Positions 17,135 through 26,082 of a stretch of 64,000 nt of DNA are shown here, piece by piece. Source of the DNA: Rhodobacteraceae bacterium UBA6197 (GTDB lineage Bacteria > Pseudomonadota > Alphaproteobacteria > Rhodobacterales > Rhodobacteraceae); the NCBI GenBank assembly GCA_002422085.1, contig DISZ01000010.1:1-64000 (forward strand), written 5' to 3'. The position numbers and the translations under genes are program-made. How positions within the stretch are numbered: position 1 is the first letter of the stretch; the number at the start of each line of letters is the position of its first letter. The notes below the pieces were generated by a model. The model made no database searches, had not been told where the DNA came from, and worked only from the letters and a program-made list of their open reading frames with translations.

Positions 17135-18139
17135 TCATATTCCGTAATAGCCCCGATACCACGCCACGAATTTGGCAATTCCCTCGGCCACGCCAGTTTG
17201 CGGACGATAGCCGGTCAACTGCTGAAGCAGGCTGTTGTCGGCCCATGTGGCGCGCACATCGCCCTTTTGCATCTCCATCAGATTGCGCGTCGCGGGCACG
17301 CCACAGGCGGCCTCGATCGCGTCGATGAAATCGCTCAGCGCGACCTTGTCGCCATTGCCGATATTGACCACACGCCACGGCGCCACCGGCGACAGGCTGT
17401 CGGCCTCGGACACGGGTCGGCCTCGTTCGGGCACAGCATCCAGCAATAGCCGGATGCCGCGCACCAGATCGGTCACATAGGTGAAATCGCGAAACATCTG
17501 CCCATGGCCATAAACGTCGATCGGTTCGCCCGCCAGAATGGCGCGGGTGAACCTGATCGGCGCCATGTCGGGCCGGCCCCAAGGGCCATAGACGGTAAAG
17601 AACCGAAAACAGGTGGTCGCGACGCCGTGCAGATCGGCATAGGCATGGCTCATCGACTCGCAGGCCTTCTTGGTGGCGGCGTAAAGCGACACCTGGCTGT
17701 CGGCCTTGTCGATTTCGCGGTAGGGCATCTGCGCATTGGCGCCGTAAACCGACGAGGTCGAGGCGATCATCAGATGGCTGACGCCTTGTCGCCGCGCGGC
17801 CTCCATCACGTTGAACGTGCCGTCGATATTGGCCGACAGGTAGCTGCGCGGCGCCTCCAGGCTGTAGCGAACCCCGGCCTGCGCCGCCAGATGCACGATC
17901 GCCTCGGGGGCGAAGGCGGCAATATCGGCAGCAAGGACGTCATTGTCCTCGAGCATCGCCTCGGTCGCGGAAAAATTCGGATGTTTGCGCAAGAGGGCGT
18001 GGCGGTCTTGCTTGAGCTTGACGTCGTAGTAGGGCGTCATCCCGTCAAAGCCATGCACCCTGAACCCTTCGGCCAACAGCAGTTCCGCCAGATGAAAGCC
18101 GATGAAACCCGCCGTTCCCGTCACATAAACGCGCCGCAT
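17135..18139 (-). CDS. NAD-dependent epimerase, UDP-glucuronate 4-epimerase type
   Basis: 334 residues, an extended SDR. It has an N-terminal GTAGFIGFHLAELLL Rossmann motif, catalytic region SSVYGANAQMPY with YAATKKACE (YxxxK), and the sequence FDGMTPYYDVKLKQDR seen in LspL/CapI-type enzymes that convert UDP-glucuronate to UDP-galacturonate for surface polysaccharide. The ATG at 18139 begins the Rossmann strand. It stands alone between a tRNA gene and the divergent SelD gene. The specific sugar is inferred. Confidence 0.85.
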   Translation of the reverse strand: MRRVYVTGTAGFIGFHLAELLLAEGFRVHGFDGMTPYYDVKLKQDRHALLRKHPNFSATEAMLEDNDVLAADIAAFAPEAIVHLAAQAGVRYSLEAPRSYLSANIDGTFNVMEAARRQGVSHLMIASTSSVYGANAQMPYREIDKADSQVSLYAATKKACESMSHAYADLHGVATTCFRFFTVYGPWGRPDMAPIRFTRAILAGEPIDVYGHGQMFRDFTYVTDLVRGIRLLLDAVPERGRPVSEADSLSPVAPWRVVNIGNGDKVALSDFIDAIEAACGVPATRNLMEMQKGDVRATWADNSLLQQLTGYRPQTGVAEGIAKFVAWYRGYYGI

Positions 18140-18356
18140 GAGCCAACTCCTTGATTGCACCGCGACAATGGCCTGTGCAATCCGCAAGGTCCAGCCATCC
18201 AGCACCGAGTTGGCCGAATTAGCTCCGGGCGTGGGCCTGACCGGGATATTTGGGCCAGAGGGCTTGGCTGGCGGCCCGCAACCTCTGGCGGTGCCGTTTT
18301 ACCCGTGGCCGGGAGCGCCGCGCCGCGCTAGGAATGCCGGGGCAATGGAGATCGTC

Positions 18357-20525
18357 ATGCAAGTTAACCCCCTGCCCCTGACCCGGGATCTGGTGCTGAT
18401 CGGCGGCGGGCACACCCATGCGCTGGCGCTGCGCATGTGGGGGATGGCGCCCCTGCCGGGGGTGCGCCTGACACTGATCAACCCTTTGCCCAGCGCCGCC
18501 TATTCGGGCATGCTGCCGGGGCATATCGCCGGGCACTATGCGCGCAAAGACCTGCAGCTTGATCTGGTGCGACTGGCCCGCCATGCCGGGGCGCGGCTGA
18601 TCCTCGACCGCGCGATCGGGATCGACCGGACCGCGCGTGAAGTCGTGTTGGCCGGGCGGCCGCCGGTCGCCTATGACCTCGCTTCGATCGACATCGGCAT
18701 CACCGCCGAGATGCCCGATCTGCCGGGCTTTACGGCCCACGCGGTGCCGGTCAAGCCGCTTGACGCCTATGCCGACGCCTGGGACGCGTTCGTGCAATCC
18801 GGGCGCGGCAAGCGGGTGGTGGTGATCGGCGGCGGTGTGGCCGGGGTCGAACTGGCGCTGGCCTCGGCGTTCCGGCTTGGCAGCGGATGCGAGGTGACGG
18901 TGCTCGAGGCCGAATCCGCGCCGTTGCGCGCGCTGGGTCAAGGCGCGCGCGCGCGGATGCTGGCGCATTGCACCCGGCTGGGCGTGCGGGTTCTGACCAA
19001 GGCTCGGGCCATTCGAATTTCAGCGCAAGCGGTTGATCTTGCCGACGGGCGGCGGCTAGCGTCAGACTTCACGCTGGGCACCGGAACGACGCGGCCGCAA
19101 GACTGGCTGGCCAATACCGGGCTGGCGCTGACCGACGGCTTTGTCACCGTTGCACCCAGCTTGCAAACGCTGACCGACCCGTTGATTTTCGCGGCAGGCG
19201 ACATTGCCCATATGCCCCACGCGCCACGCCCCAAGGCCGGGGTTTACGCAGTGCGTCAGGCGCCGGTGCTGTTGGCCAATCTGAAAGCCGCGCTTTCGGG
19301 CGGCGCCCTGCGCCCCTATCAGCCGCAACGCGATTATCTCAAGCTGATCTCGGTCGGAGGCCGCCATGCCGTCGCCGACAAATGGGGCCTGCCGCTGGAC
19401 GGCGCCTGGCTCTGGCGCTGGAAGAACCGGATCGATCAGCGTTTCATGACCATGGTGCATGACCTGCCGCCGATGCCCCACGCACCGCTGCCCCAGCCCC
19501 TGGCCGGTGGCGTGGCCGAGGAGCTGGGCACCAAGCCGCTCTGCGGTGGCTGCGGCGCCAAGATGGGCCGGGCGGCGCTGGTGGGCGCATTAGCCGACCT
19601 GCCCGCCCCGCGCCGCGCTGACGTGCTGTCGCTGCCCGGCGATGACGCCGCCGTGCTGAGCTGCGGCTCCGAGCGCCAAGTCCTGACCACCGACCATCTG
19701 CGCGCCTTCACCGAAGATCCGTGGCTGATGGCCCGCATCACCGCGATCCACGCCTTGGGCGACATCTGGGCGATGGGGGCCAAACCTCAGGCCGCGCTGG
19801 CACAGGTGACGCTGCCGCGCCTGTCACCTGCGCTGCAAGAACGGACCTTGCGCGAAATTCTCACCGCCGCCGCAGCCGAATTCACCGCCGCCGGCGCCGA
19901 CCTTGTCGGTGGCCATACCAGCATCGGCGCCGAACTGACCCTTGGCTTTACCGTCACCGGCCTTTGCACCTCCCCGATCACCCTTGCCGGGGCACAGCAC
20001 GGCGACGCGTTGATCCTGACCAAACCGATTGGCACCGGCGTGGTTCTTGCCGCCGAAATGCAACGCGCCGCCCCCGGCGCGGCCGTGGCTGCGGCGCTTG
20101 CCTCGATGTGTCAGCCCCAAGGCAGTGCGTCAGCGATCCTCGCCCCAGAGGCCCACGCGATGACCGATGTCACCGGCTTCGGCCTCACTGGGCACCTGAT
20201 CGGCATCTGCGAGGCCTCGCACTGCGCGGCGCGGCTTGAACTTGGCACCGTCCCGTTCCTGCCCGGCGCGCAGATGCTGTCGGCCCAAGGCCACGGCTCG
20301 ACACTGCTGCCCGCCAATATCGCCGCCCTCGCAGGAAGGATCAGCGCGCCGCAAACGCCGCTCGCACAGTTGCTCCATGATCCTCAAACCGCCGGCGGCT
20401 TGCTGGCGGCAGTGCCCGCCGCCAAAGCCGAGGCGCTGTTGACCGCGCTTCATGCCGCAGGCCACCCCGCCGCGCGCATTGGCCAGATAACCCAAGGCAC
20501 GCCGCACCTGTTCATCTCCGACTAA
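18357..20525 (+). CDS. selD: NADH dehydrogenase-like / SelD fusion, selenide water dikinase
   Basis: 722 residues. The first ~375 form a pyridine nucleotide-disulfide oxidoreductase (FAD motif LIGGGHTHAL near residue 12, NAD motif VVVIGGGVAGVELALA, and FAAGDIAHMP). The rest is a complete SelD, which makes selenophosphate from selenide and ATP. In CGGCGAKMGRAALVG, Cys399 and Lys402 fit the essential Cys17 and Lys20 of E. coli SelD, so this is a Cys form and not a selenocysteine form. The start at 18357 has GGAG 6 bases upstream; another ATG lies four codons earlier. Such fusions are known in several bacteria. It is convergent with mnmH, which uses the product. Confidence 0.92.
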   Translation: MQVNPLPLTRDLVLIGGGHTHALALRMWGMAPLPGVRLTLINPLPSAAYSGMLPGHIAGHYARKDLQLDLVRLARHAGARLILDRAIGIDRTAREVVLAGRPPVAYDLASIDIGITAEMPDLPGFTAHAVPVKPLDAYADAWDAFVQSGRGKRVVVIGGGVAGVELALASAFRLGSGCEVTVLEAESAPLRALGQGARARMLAHCTRLGVRVLTKARAIRISAQAVDLADGRRLASDFTLGTGTTRPQDWLANTGLALTDGFVTVAPSLQTLTDPLIFAAGDIAHMPHAPRPKAGVYAVRQAPVLLANLKAALSGGALRPYQPQRDYLKLISVGGRHAVADKWGLPLDGAWLWRWKNRIDQRFMTMVHDLPPMPHAPLPQPLAGGVAEELGTKPLCGGCGAKMGRAALVGALADLPAPRRADVLSLPGDDAAVLSCGSERQVLTTDHLRAFTEDPWLMARITAIHALGDIWAMGAKPQAALAQVTLPRLSPALQERTLREILTAAAAEFTAAGADLVGGHTSIGAELTLGFTVTGLCTSPITLAGAQHGDALILTKPIGTGVVLAAEMQRAAPGAAVAAALASMCQPQGSASAILAPEAHAMTDVTGFGLTGHLIGICEASHCAARLELGTVPFLPGAQMLSAQGHGSTLLPANIAALAGRISAPQTPLAQLLHDPQTAGGLLAAVPAAKAEALLTALHAAGHPAARIGQITQGTPHLFISD

Positions 20526-20529
20526 GCGC

Positions 20530-20562
20530 TTTCATCTTCGCTGAAATATCCCCGCCGGAGGC
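20530..20562 (+). repeat. 33-bp intergenic element, family A copy 1
   Basis: TTTCATCTTCG then AAATATCCCCGCCGGAGGC after a short spacer, between convergent selD and mnmH. Near-identical 33-base copies lie at 50773-50805 and 55859-55891, with a diverged one at 29692-29724 (minus). Confidence 0.75.
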
Positions 20563-20569
20563 GCAGATC

Positions 20570-21631
20570 TCAGCGCGCACCACCGTTGGGGTCCTGCGCC
20601 GCCGCCCAAAGCTCAGCGGCCAGGCCGGGCAAGGCCTCCGGGTTCAGGGACTGGGCCTCAATGACGACCTCGGCCCCCGCATGACGGGCGCGGTGCTTTT
20701 CATAGCGCGGGTCATAGTGGCGCTGCATCAGATCCGCGGCCAAAGCCTCGACCTCGCCCGCCGCTGCCAGCGCCAGCCAGTGCTCGATCACCGGGGCGGC
20801 GTGCAGCGGACGCATCCGGTCGATCGTTTCGGCCAGACGCGCCGCATCGGCCACCACATCCGCGTAGGCGCGCGACAGATAGGTCGCCCGCGCCGCCAGC
20901 GGCACCGCCAGACGCACCCGGGGCGCGGCACTCATCGCCGCCCAAAGCCCGCGCGGCACCAACACCGCACCAATCCGCGACGATTCTGCCTCGACCAGCA
21001 CCGGACGAGCAGGGTCAAGCGCCGCCAGCGCCCGCGCCAAACGCCCCTCAAAGGCCTTCTGGCTGGGCTGCCCGCCCGGCATTGCGCCAAACAGCGATCC
21101 GCGGTGGTTGGCCAAGCCCTCGAGATCAATCACCTGCGCGCCCTGCGCCGCCGCCTCGATCAGAATATCCGTCTTGGCCGAACCGGTATTGCCGTCAAGC
21201 ACCACGACCCGCGCCGCCACCGGACGGCTGACCTGCTCTACCACCAGCCGCCGCCAACTCTTGTAGCCGCCCTCGATCAGCTCGGTGCGCCAGCCGACCT
21301 GCCGCAGGATCGTGGCAAACGATCCCGACCGCTGTCCGCCGCGCCAGCAATAGACCAGCGGCCGCCAGCCGCCGTCACGGTCCATCAACGCCTCTTCCAG
21401 ATGCCGCGCCGCATTGCGCGCGACCAGCGCCGCGCCCAACTTACGGGCATTGAAGCTTGAAACCTGTTTGTAAATCGTGCCGACGCGGGCACGCTCGTCA
21501 TCGTTCAGAACGGGCAGGTTGATCGCACCGGGCACATGATCCTCGGCATATTCCGCCGGCGACCGCACATCGATGATGTCATCGAACCCCATCCCGTCCA
21601 GCTGTTCGACGGAGGTCAGTTGCAGTGCCAC
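20570..21631 (-). CDS. mnmH: tRNA 2-selenouridine synthase
   Basis: 353 residues. The N-terminal rhodanese domain has active-site Cys95 in YCWRGGQRSGS. The C-terminal P-loop domain has GNTGSAKT at residues 147-154. This is the MnmH (SelU/YbbB) arrangement; the enzyme replaces the sulfur of 2-thiouridine at the tRNA wobble base with selenium from selenophosphate. It ends 45 bases from the convergent SelD fusion gene. The start is the ATG beginning ALQLTSVEQL. No selA or selB is visible in the window. Confidence 0.93.
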   Translation of the reverse strand: MALQLTSVEQLDGMGFDDIIDVRSPAEYAEDHVPGAINLPVLNDDERARVGTIYKQVSSFNARKLGAALVARNAARHLEEALMDRDGGWRPLVYCWRGGQRSGSFATILRQVGWRTELIEGGYKSWRRLVVEQVSRPVAARVVVLDGNTGSAKTDILIEAAAQGAQVIDLEGLANHRGSLFGAMPGGQPSQKAFEGRLARALAALDPARPVLVEAESSRIGAVLVPRGLWAAMSAAPRVRLAVPLAARATYLSRAYADVVADAARLAETIDRMRPLHAAPVIEHWLALAAAGEVEALAADLMQRHYDPRYEKHRARHAGAEVVIEAQSLNPEALPGLAAELWAAAQDPNGGAR

Positions 21632-21634
21632 GAT

Positions 21635-22264
21635 CTAATAGACCATGACTTTGGTGCCCAGTTCGACCGCATCATAAAGCGCAATGACGTGGTCGTTCAC
21701 CATGCGGATACAACCATTCGACACCGCATGCCCGATCGAGGCCGGTTCGGTGGTGCCATGAATGCGGATCGCGGTGTCGCGGCCGTTCTGGAAAAGATAC
21801 ATCGCCCGCGCCCCCAGCGGGTTTTGCGGCCCACCGGGCATGCCGTCGGCATATTTCGCGTAATGCGATGGGCTGCGCACGATCATCTCCGGGGTGGGTT
21901 TCCAGCTGGGCCATTCGACTTTGCGGCCGACCTCGGCCGCGCCCCGAAATACCAGCTCGGCCTTGCCGACCGCCACACCGTAGCGCATCGCCTTGCGTGT
22001 CGCGGTAATGTGATAAAGGAAGAACTGATCGCTTACCACGATGATGGTACCCGGCTCGAATTCCGGTTTCACCGTCACTTCGGTCGGATAGAACTGCGGC
22101 GCGATCGGCCAGAGGGGGACCTCTGGCACCACCTCGGCGGTGGGCGTTGGTGCGGCAGGCGTTGGCTGGGTGGGCTTTGGAAACGTGGTCTGGGCGCGCA
22201 GTAACGCCGGAGCCGACAGTAGCGGCAGCGCGGCAAGGGTGGTCAGCACATGGCGGCGGTCCAT
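21635..22264 (-). CDS. L,D-transpeptidase (YkuD family)
   Basis: 209 residues. A Tat-like N-terminus (MDRRHVLTTLAALPLLSAPALL) precedes a Pro/Thr-rich linker and a YkuD domain with the active site HGTTEPASIGHAVSNGCIRM, where the Cys is the nucleophile. It forms L,D cross-links in peptidoglycan or attaches proteins to it, in the periplasm. The start at 22264 has GGAG 6 bases upstream; an earlier ATG adds four residues. It lies 3 bases downstream of mnmH's start side with no sign of a shared function. Confidence 0.9.
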   Translation of the reverse strand: MDRRHVLTTLAALPLLSAPALLRAQTTFPKPTQPTPAAPTPTAEVVPEVPLWPIAPQFYPTEVTVKPEFEPGTIIVVSDQFFLYHITATRKAMRYGVAVGKAELVFRGAAEVGRKVEWPSWKPTPEMIVRSPSHYAKYADGMPGGPQNPLGARAMYLFQNGRDTAIRIHGTTEPASIGHAVSNGCIRMVNDHVIALYDAVELGTKVMVY

Positions 22265-22344
22265 CGGTTTCTCCAAAGCTGGGTTAGGGCGAGGTTAGCA
22301 AAGCCACCCCGCCCCCGACAAGCCATCCACGGGCTCTATCGCCC

Positions 22345-22548
22345 TTATTTGAAGGCGCAACCGCCTTTGATACCGAACATCTTGAAAATCCGCGCCACCG
22401 GGCAGAACCCGGTAAAGGCCGATTGCAGCAGGTTGGCGCCGATGAACACGGTGAACCATACGAACAATGGCGACACGAAAGTCGTCAGAACCACTGAAAG
22501 CAGGACCATCGTCCCTGCGAAAGCGAACATTGCATTGTCAAGAGTCAT
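22345..22548 (-). CDS. DUF2892 (YgaP-like) inner-membrane protein
   Basis: 67 residues with two membrane helices and the typical ending GFCPVARIFKMFGIKGGC. The family matches the membrane half of YgaP without the rhodanese domain. Function unknown; such genes often sit beside sulfur or metal genes, and here a copper ATPase gene is divergent. ATG at 22548. Confidence 0.85.
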   Translation of the reverse strand: MTLDNAMFAFAGTMVLLSVVLTTFVSPLFVWFTVFIGANLLQSAFTGFCPVARIFKMFGIKGGCAFK

Positions 22549-22767
22549 GGGCGCGCTCCAAATAAGCTACAAGCTGGTTGGCGTGGATCTAACATGCGCC
22601 CCAAACAAATTCAAGATGAGGAATGTTTTGTCGCACCCCGGCCTCTTGGGCCGCACATGGACCGGCACCTCCGGCAAGGGCCTCGTGCCATTTGCGACCC
22701 GGTGCGGCCCGGCGCGGGTCTTGACTGCATTCTTGCACAGGTCCATCTGAGCCTGACCGGAGGTCCG

Positions 22768-25200
22768 ATGGAAAGCTCAACCACATTCATCGTCGAGGGA
22801 ATGCACTGCGGTGCCTGCACGGGGCGAGTCGAACGCGCCCTGAGCGCCGAGCCGGGCGTGCACAGCGCCGCCGCGAACCTGATCGCGCGCTCGGTCCGGG
22901 TGGCCTATGACGCGCCCGCCACGCCGCAGACCCTGACGCATGCGCTGAGCGCAGCGGGCTATCCGGTGGCGCAGGCCAACACGCGGCTGACCGTCGAGGG
23001 CATGACCTGCGCCTCCTGTTCGGGCCGGGTCGAGCGGGTACTGACGGCGATGCCGGGGGTGATTTCGGCGGCGGTCAATCTGGCGACGGGCACCGCCGAA
23101 GTGGCCTATGCGGCCGGCGCAGTGGCACCGTCGGAACTGGCCGCGCGGGTTAGCCAGGCAGGCTATGCCACGCATGTGGCCAATGCCGCCGAGACAGCGC
23201 CGATTGCCGACCGTCAGGCCGAAGAGGCAGCCCGGCTGCGCCGCGCCTTTTGGGGCGCTGCGATCCTGACACTGCCGGTCTTTGGTTTGGCGATGGGCAC
23301 GCATCTAGTGCCGGCCTTTCATCACTGGGTGATGGGCAGCTTGGGCGAACGCACCAGTTGGCTGATCCAGCTAGTGCTGACAACACTGGTGCTCGCGTTG
23401 CCCGGGCGGGTGTTCTTGCGGTTGGGCATTCCGGCCCTGCTTCGCGGCGCGCCCGAGATGAATTCGCTGGTCGCGATGGGGTCGCTGGCGGCATATCTCT
23501 ATTCGACAGTGGTGGTGCTGGCGCCGGCGCTGCTGCCCGAAAACGCGCGCGAAGTGTATTTCGAGGCGGCGGCGGTGATCGTGACACTGATCCTTTTGGG
23601 TCGCTGGCTGGAGGCACGGGCCCGGGGCCGCGCCGGTGAGGCGATATCGCGGCTGGTCGGGCTGCGCCCGAAAACGGCGCAGGTCGAACGCGTCTCGGGG
23701 GTGGTGACGCTGCCGGTGGACGAACTGGCGCCGGGCGATGTCGTGCGCCTGGCACCGGGCGAACGGGTCGCGGTTGACGGGGTGGTGACCGAGGGCCACG
23801 GCTGGATCGACGAGGCGATGCTGACGGGCGAGCCTGCGCCCGTGGAAAAGACGCCGGGCGCGCCGGTCACCGGCGGCACCGTGAACGGCGCCTCGGCGCT
23901 GACGTTTCGGGTGACGGCGACGGGGGCCGATACGGTGCTGGCGCAGATCATCGCGCTGGTTTCCGAGGCGCAGGGTGGCAAGCTGCCGGTGCAGGCGCTG
24001 GTGGACAAGGTCACGCGGGTGTTCGTGCCGGTGGTGATGGCGCTTTCGGTTCTGACCTTCGCGCTGTGGACCGTCTTTGGTCAGGGCTTCACGCCCGCGC
24101 TGGTCGCGGCCATTTCGGTGATGATCATCGCTTGCCCCTGCGCGATGGGGCTGGCCACGCCGGTCTCGATTCTGGTGGGCACCGGGCGCGGGGCCGAGTT
24201 GGGGTTGCTGTTTCGCCGGGGCGACGCGCTGCAACGCCTGGCCGAGGCGCGCACCGTGGTCTTTGACAAGACCGGCACCCTGACCGAGGGGCATCCGGGG
24301 CTGACCGACCTGATTGCCGCCGCAGGTCACGATGAAACCGAGGTCTTGCGGCTGGCGGCCGGGGCCGAGGCGCGCTCGGAGCATCCGCTGGCGGCCGCCA
24401 TCCTGACCGCAGCGTCGGCGCGCGGGCTGGCGGTGCCAGCGGCACGCGCGGTGCGTGCGCATCCCGGCAAAGGCCTGACCGCCACGGTCGAGGGCCATGC
24501 GCTTGTGTTGGGCAATGGTGCCGTTTTGTCCGAGGCAGGGGTGGATATCTCGGCCTTGGCCCCCGAATCCGAGGCGCTGGCGGCGGCGGGCAAAACCCCG
24601 GTCTGGCTGGCACTGGACGGGCAGTTGGCGGCCCTGATGGCATTGTCGGACCCGATCAAGCCAGGCGCGCGGGCGGCGGTGGCCGCGCTGCAGGGCGCGG
24701 GGCTGCGGGTGGCGATGATCTCGGGCGATACCGAGGCTACGGCACAGGCGGTCGCGCGGGCTCTGGGGATCGAGCGGGTGTTTGCGGGCGTATTGCCCGA
24801 CGGCAAGGTGGCCGCGCTTGAGGCGCTGAAAGCCGAGGGGATCGTGGCCTTTGTCGGCGATGGGATCAATGACGCACCTGCGCTGGCGGCGGCGGATGTG
24901 GGGCTGGCGATCGGCACCGGCACCGATGTGGCGATCGAAGCGGCCGAGGTGGTATTGATGCAGGGGGACCCGCAGGGCGTGGGTCGCGCGGTCGCGCTGT
25001 CGCGCGCGACGATGCGCAATATCCGTCAGAACCTGTTTTGGGCCTTTGCCTATAACGCGGCACTTATTCCGGTGGCGATGGGGGTTCTGGTGCCGTTTGG
25101 CGGCTCTGGCCTGTCACCGATGCTGGCGGCCGGGGCGATGGCGTTTTCATCGGTATTCGTGGTGACGAATGCGCTGCGGTTGCGGCGCGCGGCGGGGTAA
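22768..25200 (+). CDS. copA: Copper-exporting P-type ATPase
   Basis: 810 residues. Two N-terminal metal-binding domains have GMHCGAC (Cys14/Cys17) and GMTCASC (Cys81/Cys84). Membrane segments follow, including CPCAMG in the transport helix, then the phosphorylation site DKTGT and hinge GDGIND. This is a CopA-type P1B-1 ATPase that pumps Cu(I) out of the cytoplasm. The start at 22768 has GGAGG 4 bases upstream; the frame is open further up without homology. It differs from the cbb3-linked CcoI at 56125-58341, so two copper ATPases occur in the window. No regulator lies next to it. Confidence 0.93.
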   Translation: MESSTTFIVEGMHCGACTGRVERALSAEPGVHSAAANLIARSVRVAYDAPATPQTLTHALSAAGYPVAQANTRLTVEGMTCASCSGRVERVLTAMPGVISAAVNLATGTAEVAYAAGAVAPSELAARVSQAGYATHVANAAETAPIADRQAEEAARLRRAFWGAAILTLPVFGLAMGTHLVPAFHHWVMGSLGERTSWLIQLVLTTLVLALPGRVFLRLGIPALLRGAPEMNSLVAMGSLAAYLYSTVVVLAPALLPENAREVYFEAAAVIVTLILLGRWLEARARGRAGEAISRLVGLRPKTAQVERVSGVVTLPVDELAPGDVVRLAPGERVAVDGVVTEGHGWIDEAMLTGEPAPVEKTPGAPVTGGTVNGASALTFRVTATGADTVLAQIIALVSEAQGGKLPVQALVDKVTRVFVPVVMALSVLTFALWTVFGQGFTPALVAAISVMIIACPCAMGLATPVSILVGTGRGAELGLLFRRGDALQRLAEARTVVFDKTGTLTEGHPGLTDLIAAAGHDETEVLRLAAGAEARSEHPLAAAILTAASARGLAVPAARAVRAHPGKGLTATVEGHALVLGNGAVLSEAGVDISALAPESEALAAAGKTPVWLALDGQLAALMALSDPIKPGARAAVAALQGAGLRVAMISGDTEATAQAVARALGIERVFAGVLPDGKVAALEALKAEGIVAFVGDGINDAPALAAADVGLAIGTGTDVAIEAAEVVLMQGDPQGVGRAVALSRATMRNIRQNLFWAFAYNAALIPVAMGVLVPFGGSGLSPMLAAGAMAFSSVFVVTNALRLRRAAG

Positions 25201-25250
25201 GAGACACCTGTTTCGCGACGTTGCGCCATGGAAATCGCGGCGAAGCAAGA

Positions 25251-25297
25251 CGGGGGGCCAGCCCCCCGACCCCCGGAGTATTTCGCCAAAAAGAAGC
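25251..25297 (-). terminator. Intergenic element family B copy 1 with GC hairpin (convergent copA / frcA)
   Basis: CGGGGGGC and GCCCCCCG (25251-25268) form a GC stem beside GAGTATTTCGCCAAAAAGAAGC (25276-25297, a stretch rich in A on the plus strand). It lies between copA and the convergent frcA, so it probably ends transcription from one or both sides. A related A-rich core is at 49309-49332. Confidence 0.5.
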
Positions 25298-25305
25298 CCG
25301 TGGGT

Positions 25306-26082
25306 TCAGGCGGCCATTGCCTCGGCGGGGGGTTCCTTGGCGCCGGTCATGAAGGCGACCGCGTCCGACATGGTGTAGTCTTTCGGGTTGATGATGCACA
25401 GCCGTCGGCCCAGACGATGAATGTGGATCCGGTCGGCCACCTCGAAGACATGCGGCATGTTGTGCGAAATCAGCACGATCGGCAGGCCCCGCGATTTCAC
25501 ATCCAGAATGAGTTCGAGCACACGGCGGCTTTCCTTGACGCCGAGCGCGGCGGTGGGTTCGTCCATGATGACCAGTTTCGAGCCGAAGGCCGCGGCGCGG
25601 GCGACCGCTACCCCCTGACGTTGCCCACCCGAGAGGGTCTCGACCGCCTGACCGATGTTCTGGATCGTCATCAGCCCCAGCTCGGTCAGCTTGTCGCGGG
25701 CGCGACGCTCCATTTCGGAGCGGTCGAGTTGGCGAAACAGGCGACCCATCACGCCGGGTTTGCGGATCTCGCGGCCCAAAAACATGTTGTCGGCGATGGA
25801 GAGAGCGGGCGACAGCGCGAGGTTTTGATAGACTGTCTCGATCCCGGCCTCGCGCGCATCCAGCGGCGAGGTGAAGTGCACCTCGTGCCCGTCAAGGATG
25901 ATCTGGCCTGCGTCCGGACGCACGGCACCGGAAATGGCCTTGATGAGAGTTGACTTGCCCGCGCCGTTGTCGCCGATGACCGCCAGGATCTCACCGGGGT
26001 AGAGGTCGAAGTCGCAGCGATCAAGGGCGGTCACACGGCCATAGCGCTTGACCAGCCCGCGTGTCTTGAGGATCGGTTCCAT
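25306..26082 (-). CDS. frcA: Sugar ABC transporter ATP-binding protein (FrcA-like)
   Basis: 258 residues with a single ATPase domain, as in FrcA (and unlike two-domain RbsA). Walker A GDNGAGKST, signature LSGGQRQG, Walker B LVIMDEPTAALG and the His switch LISHNMPHV are present. It drives uptake by FrcC with the binding protein FrcB. Its ATG shares a base with the stop of frcC (TGATG), showing coupling. Last gene of frcB-frcC-frcA. Confidence 0.9.
   Translation of the reverse strand: MEPILKTRGLVKRYGRVTALDRCDFDLYPGEILAVIGDNGAGKSTLIKAISGAVRPDAGQIILDGHEVHFTSPLDAREAGIETVYQNLALSPALSIADNMFLGREIRKPGVMGRLFRQLDRSEMERRARDKLTELGLMTIQNIGQAVETLSGGQRQGVAVARAAAFGSKLVIMDEPTAALGVKESRRVLELILDVKSRGLPIVLISHNMPHVFEVADRIHIHRLGRRLCIINPKDYTMSDAVAFMTGAKEPPAEAMAA

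Noticed and set aside
22670..22767. CueR/HmrR-type operator before copA
   Set aside because: A TTGACT is present, but there is no dyad with the long spacer that MerR-family promoters need.
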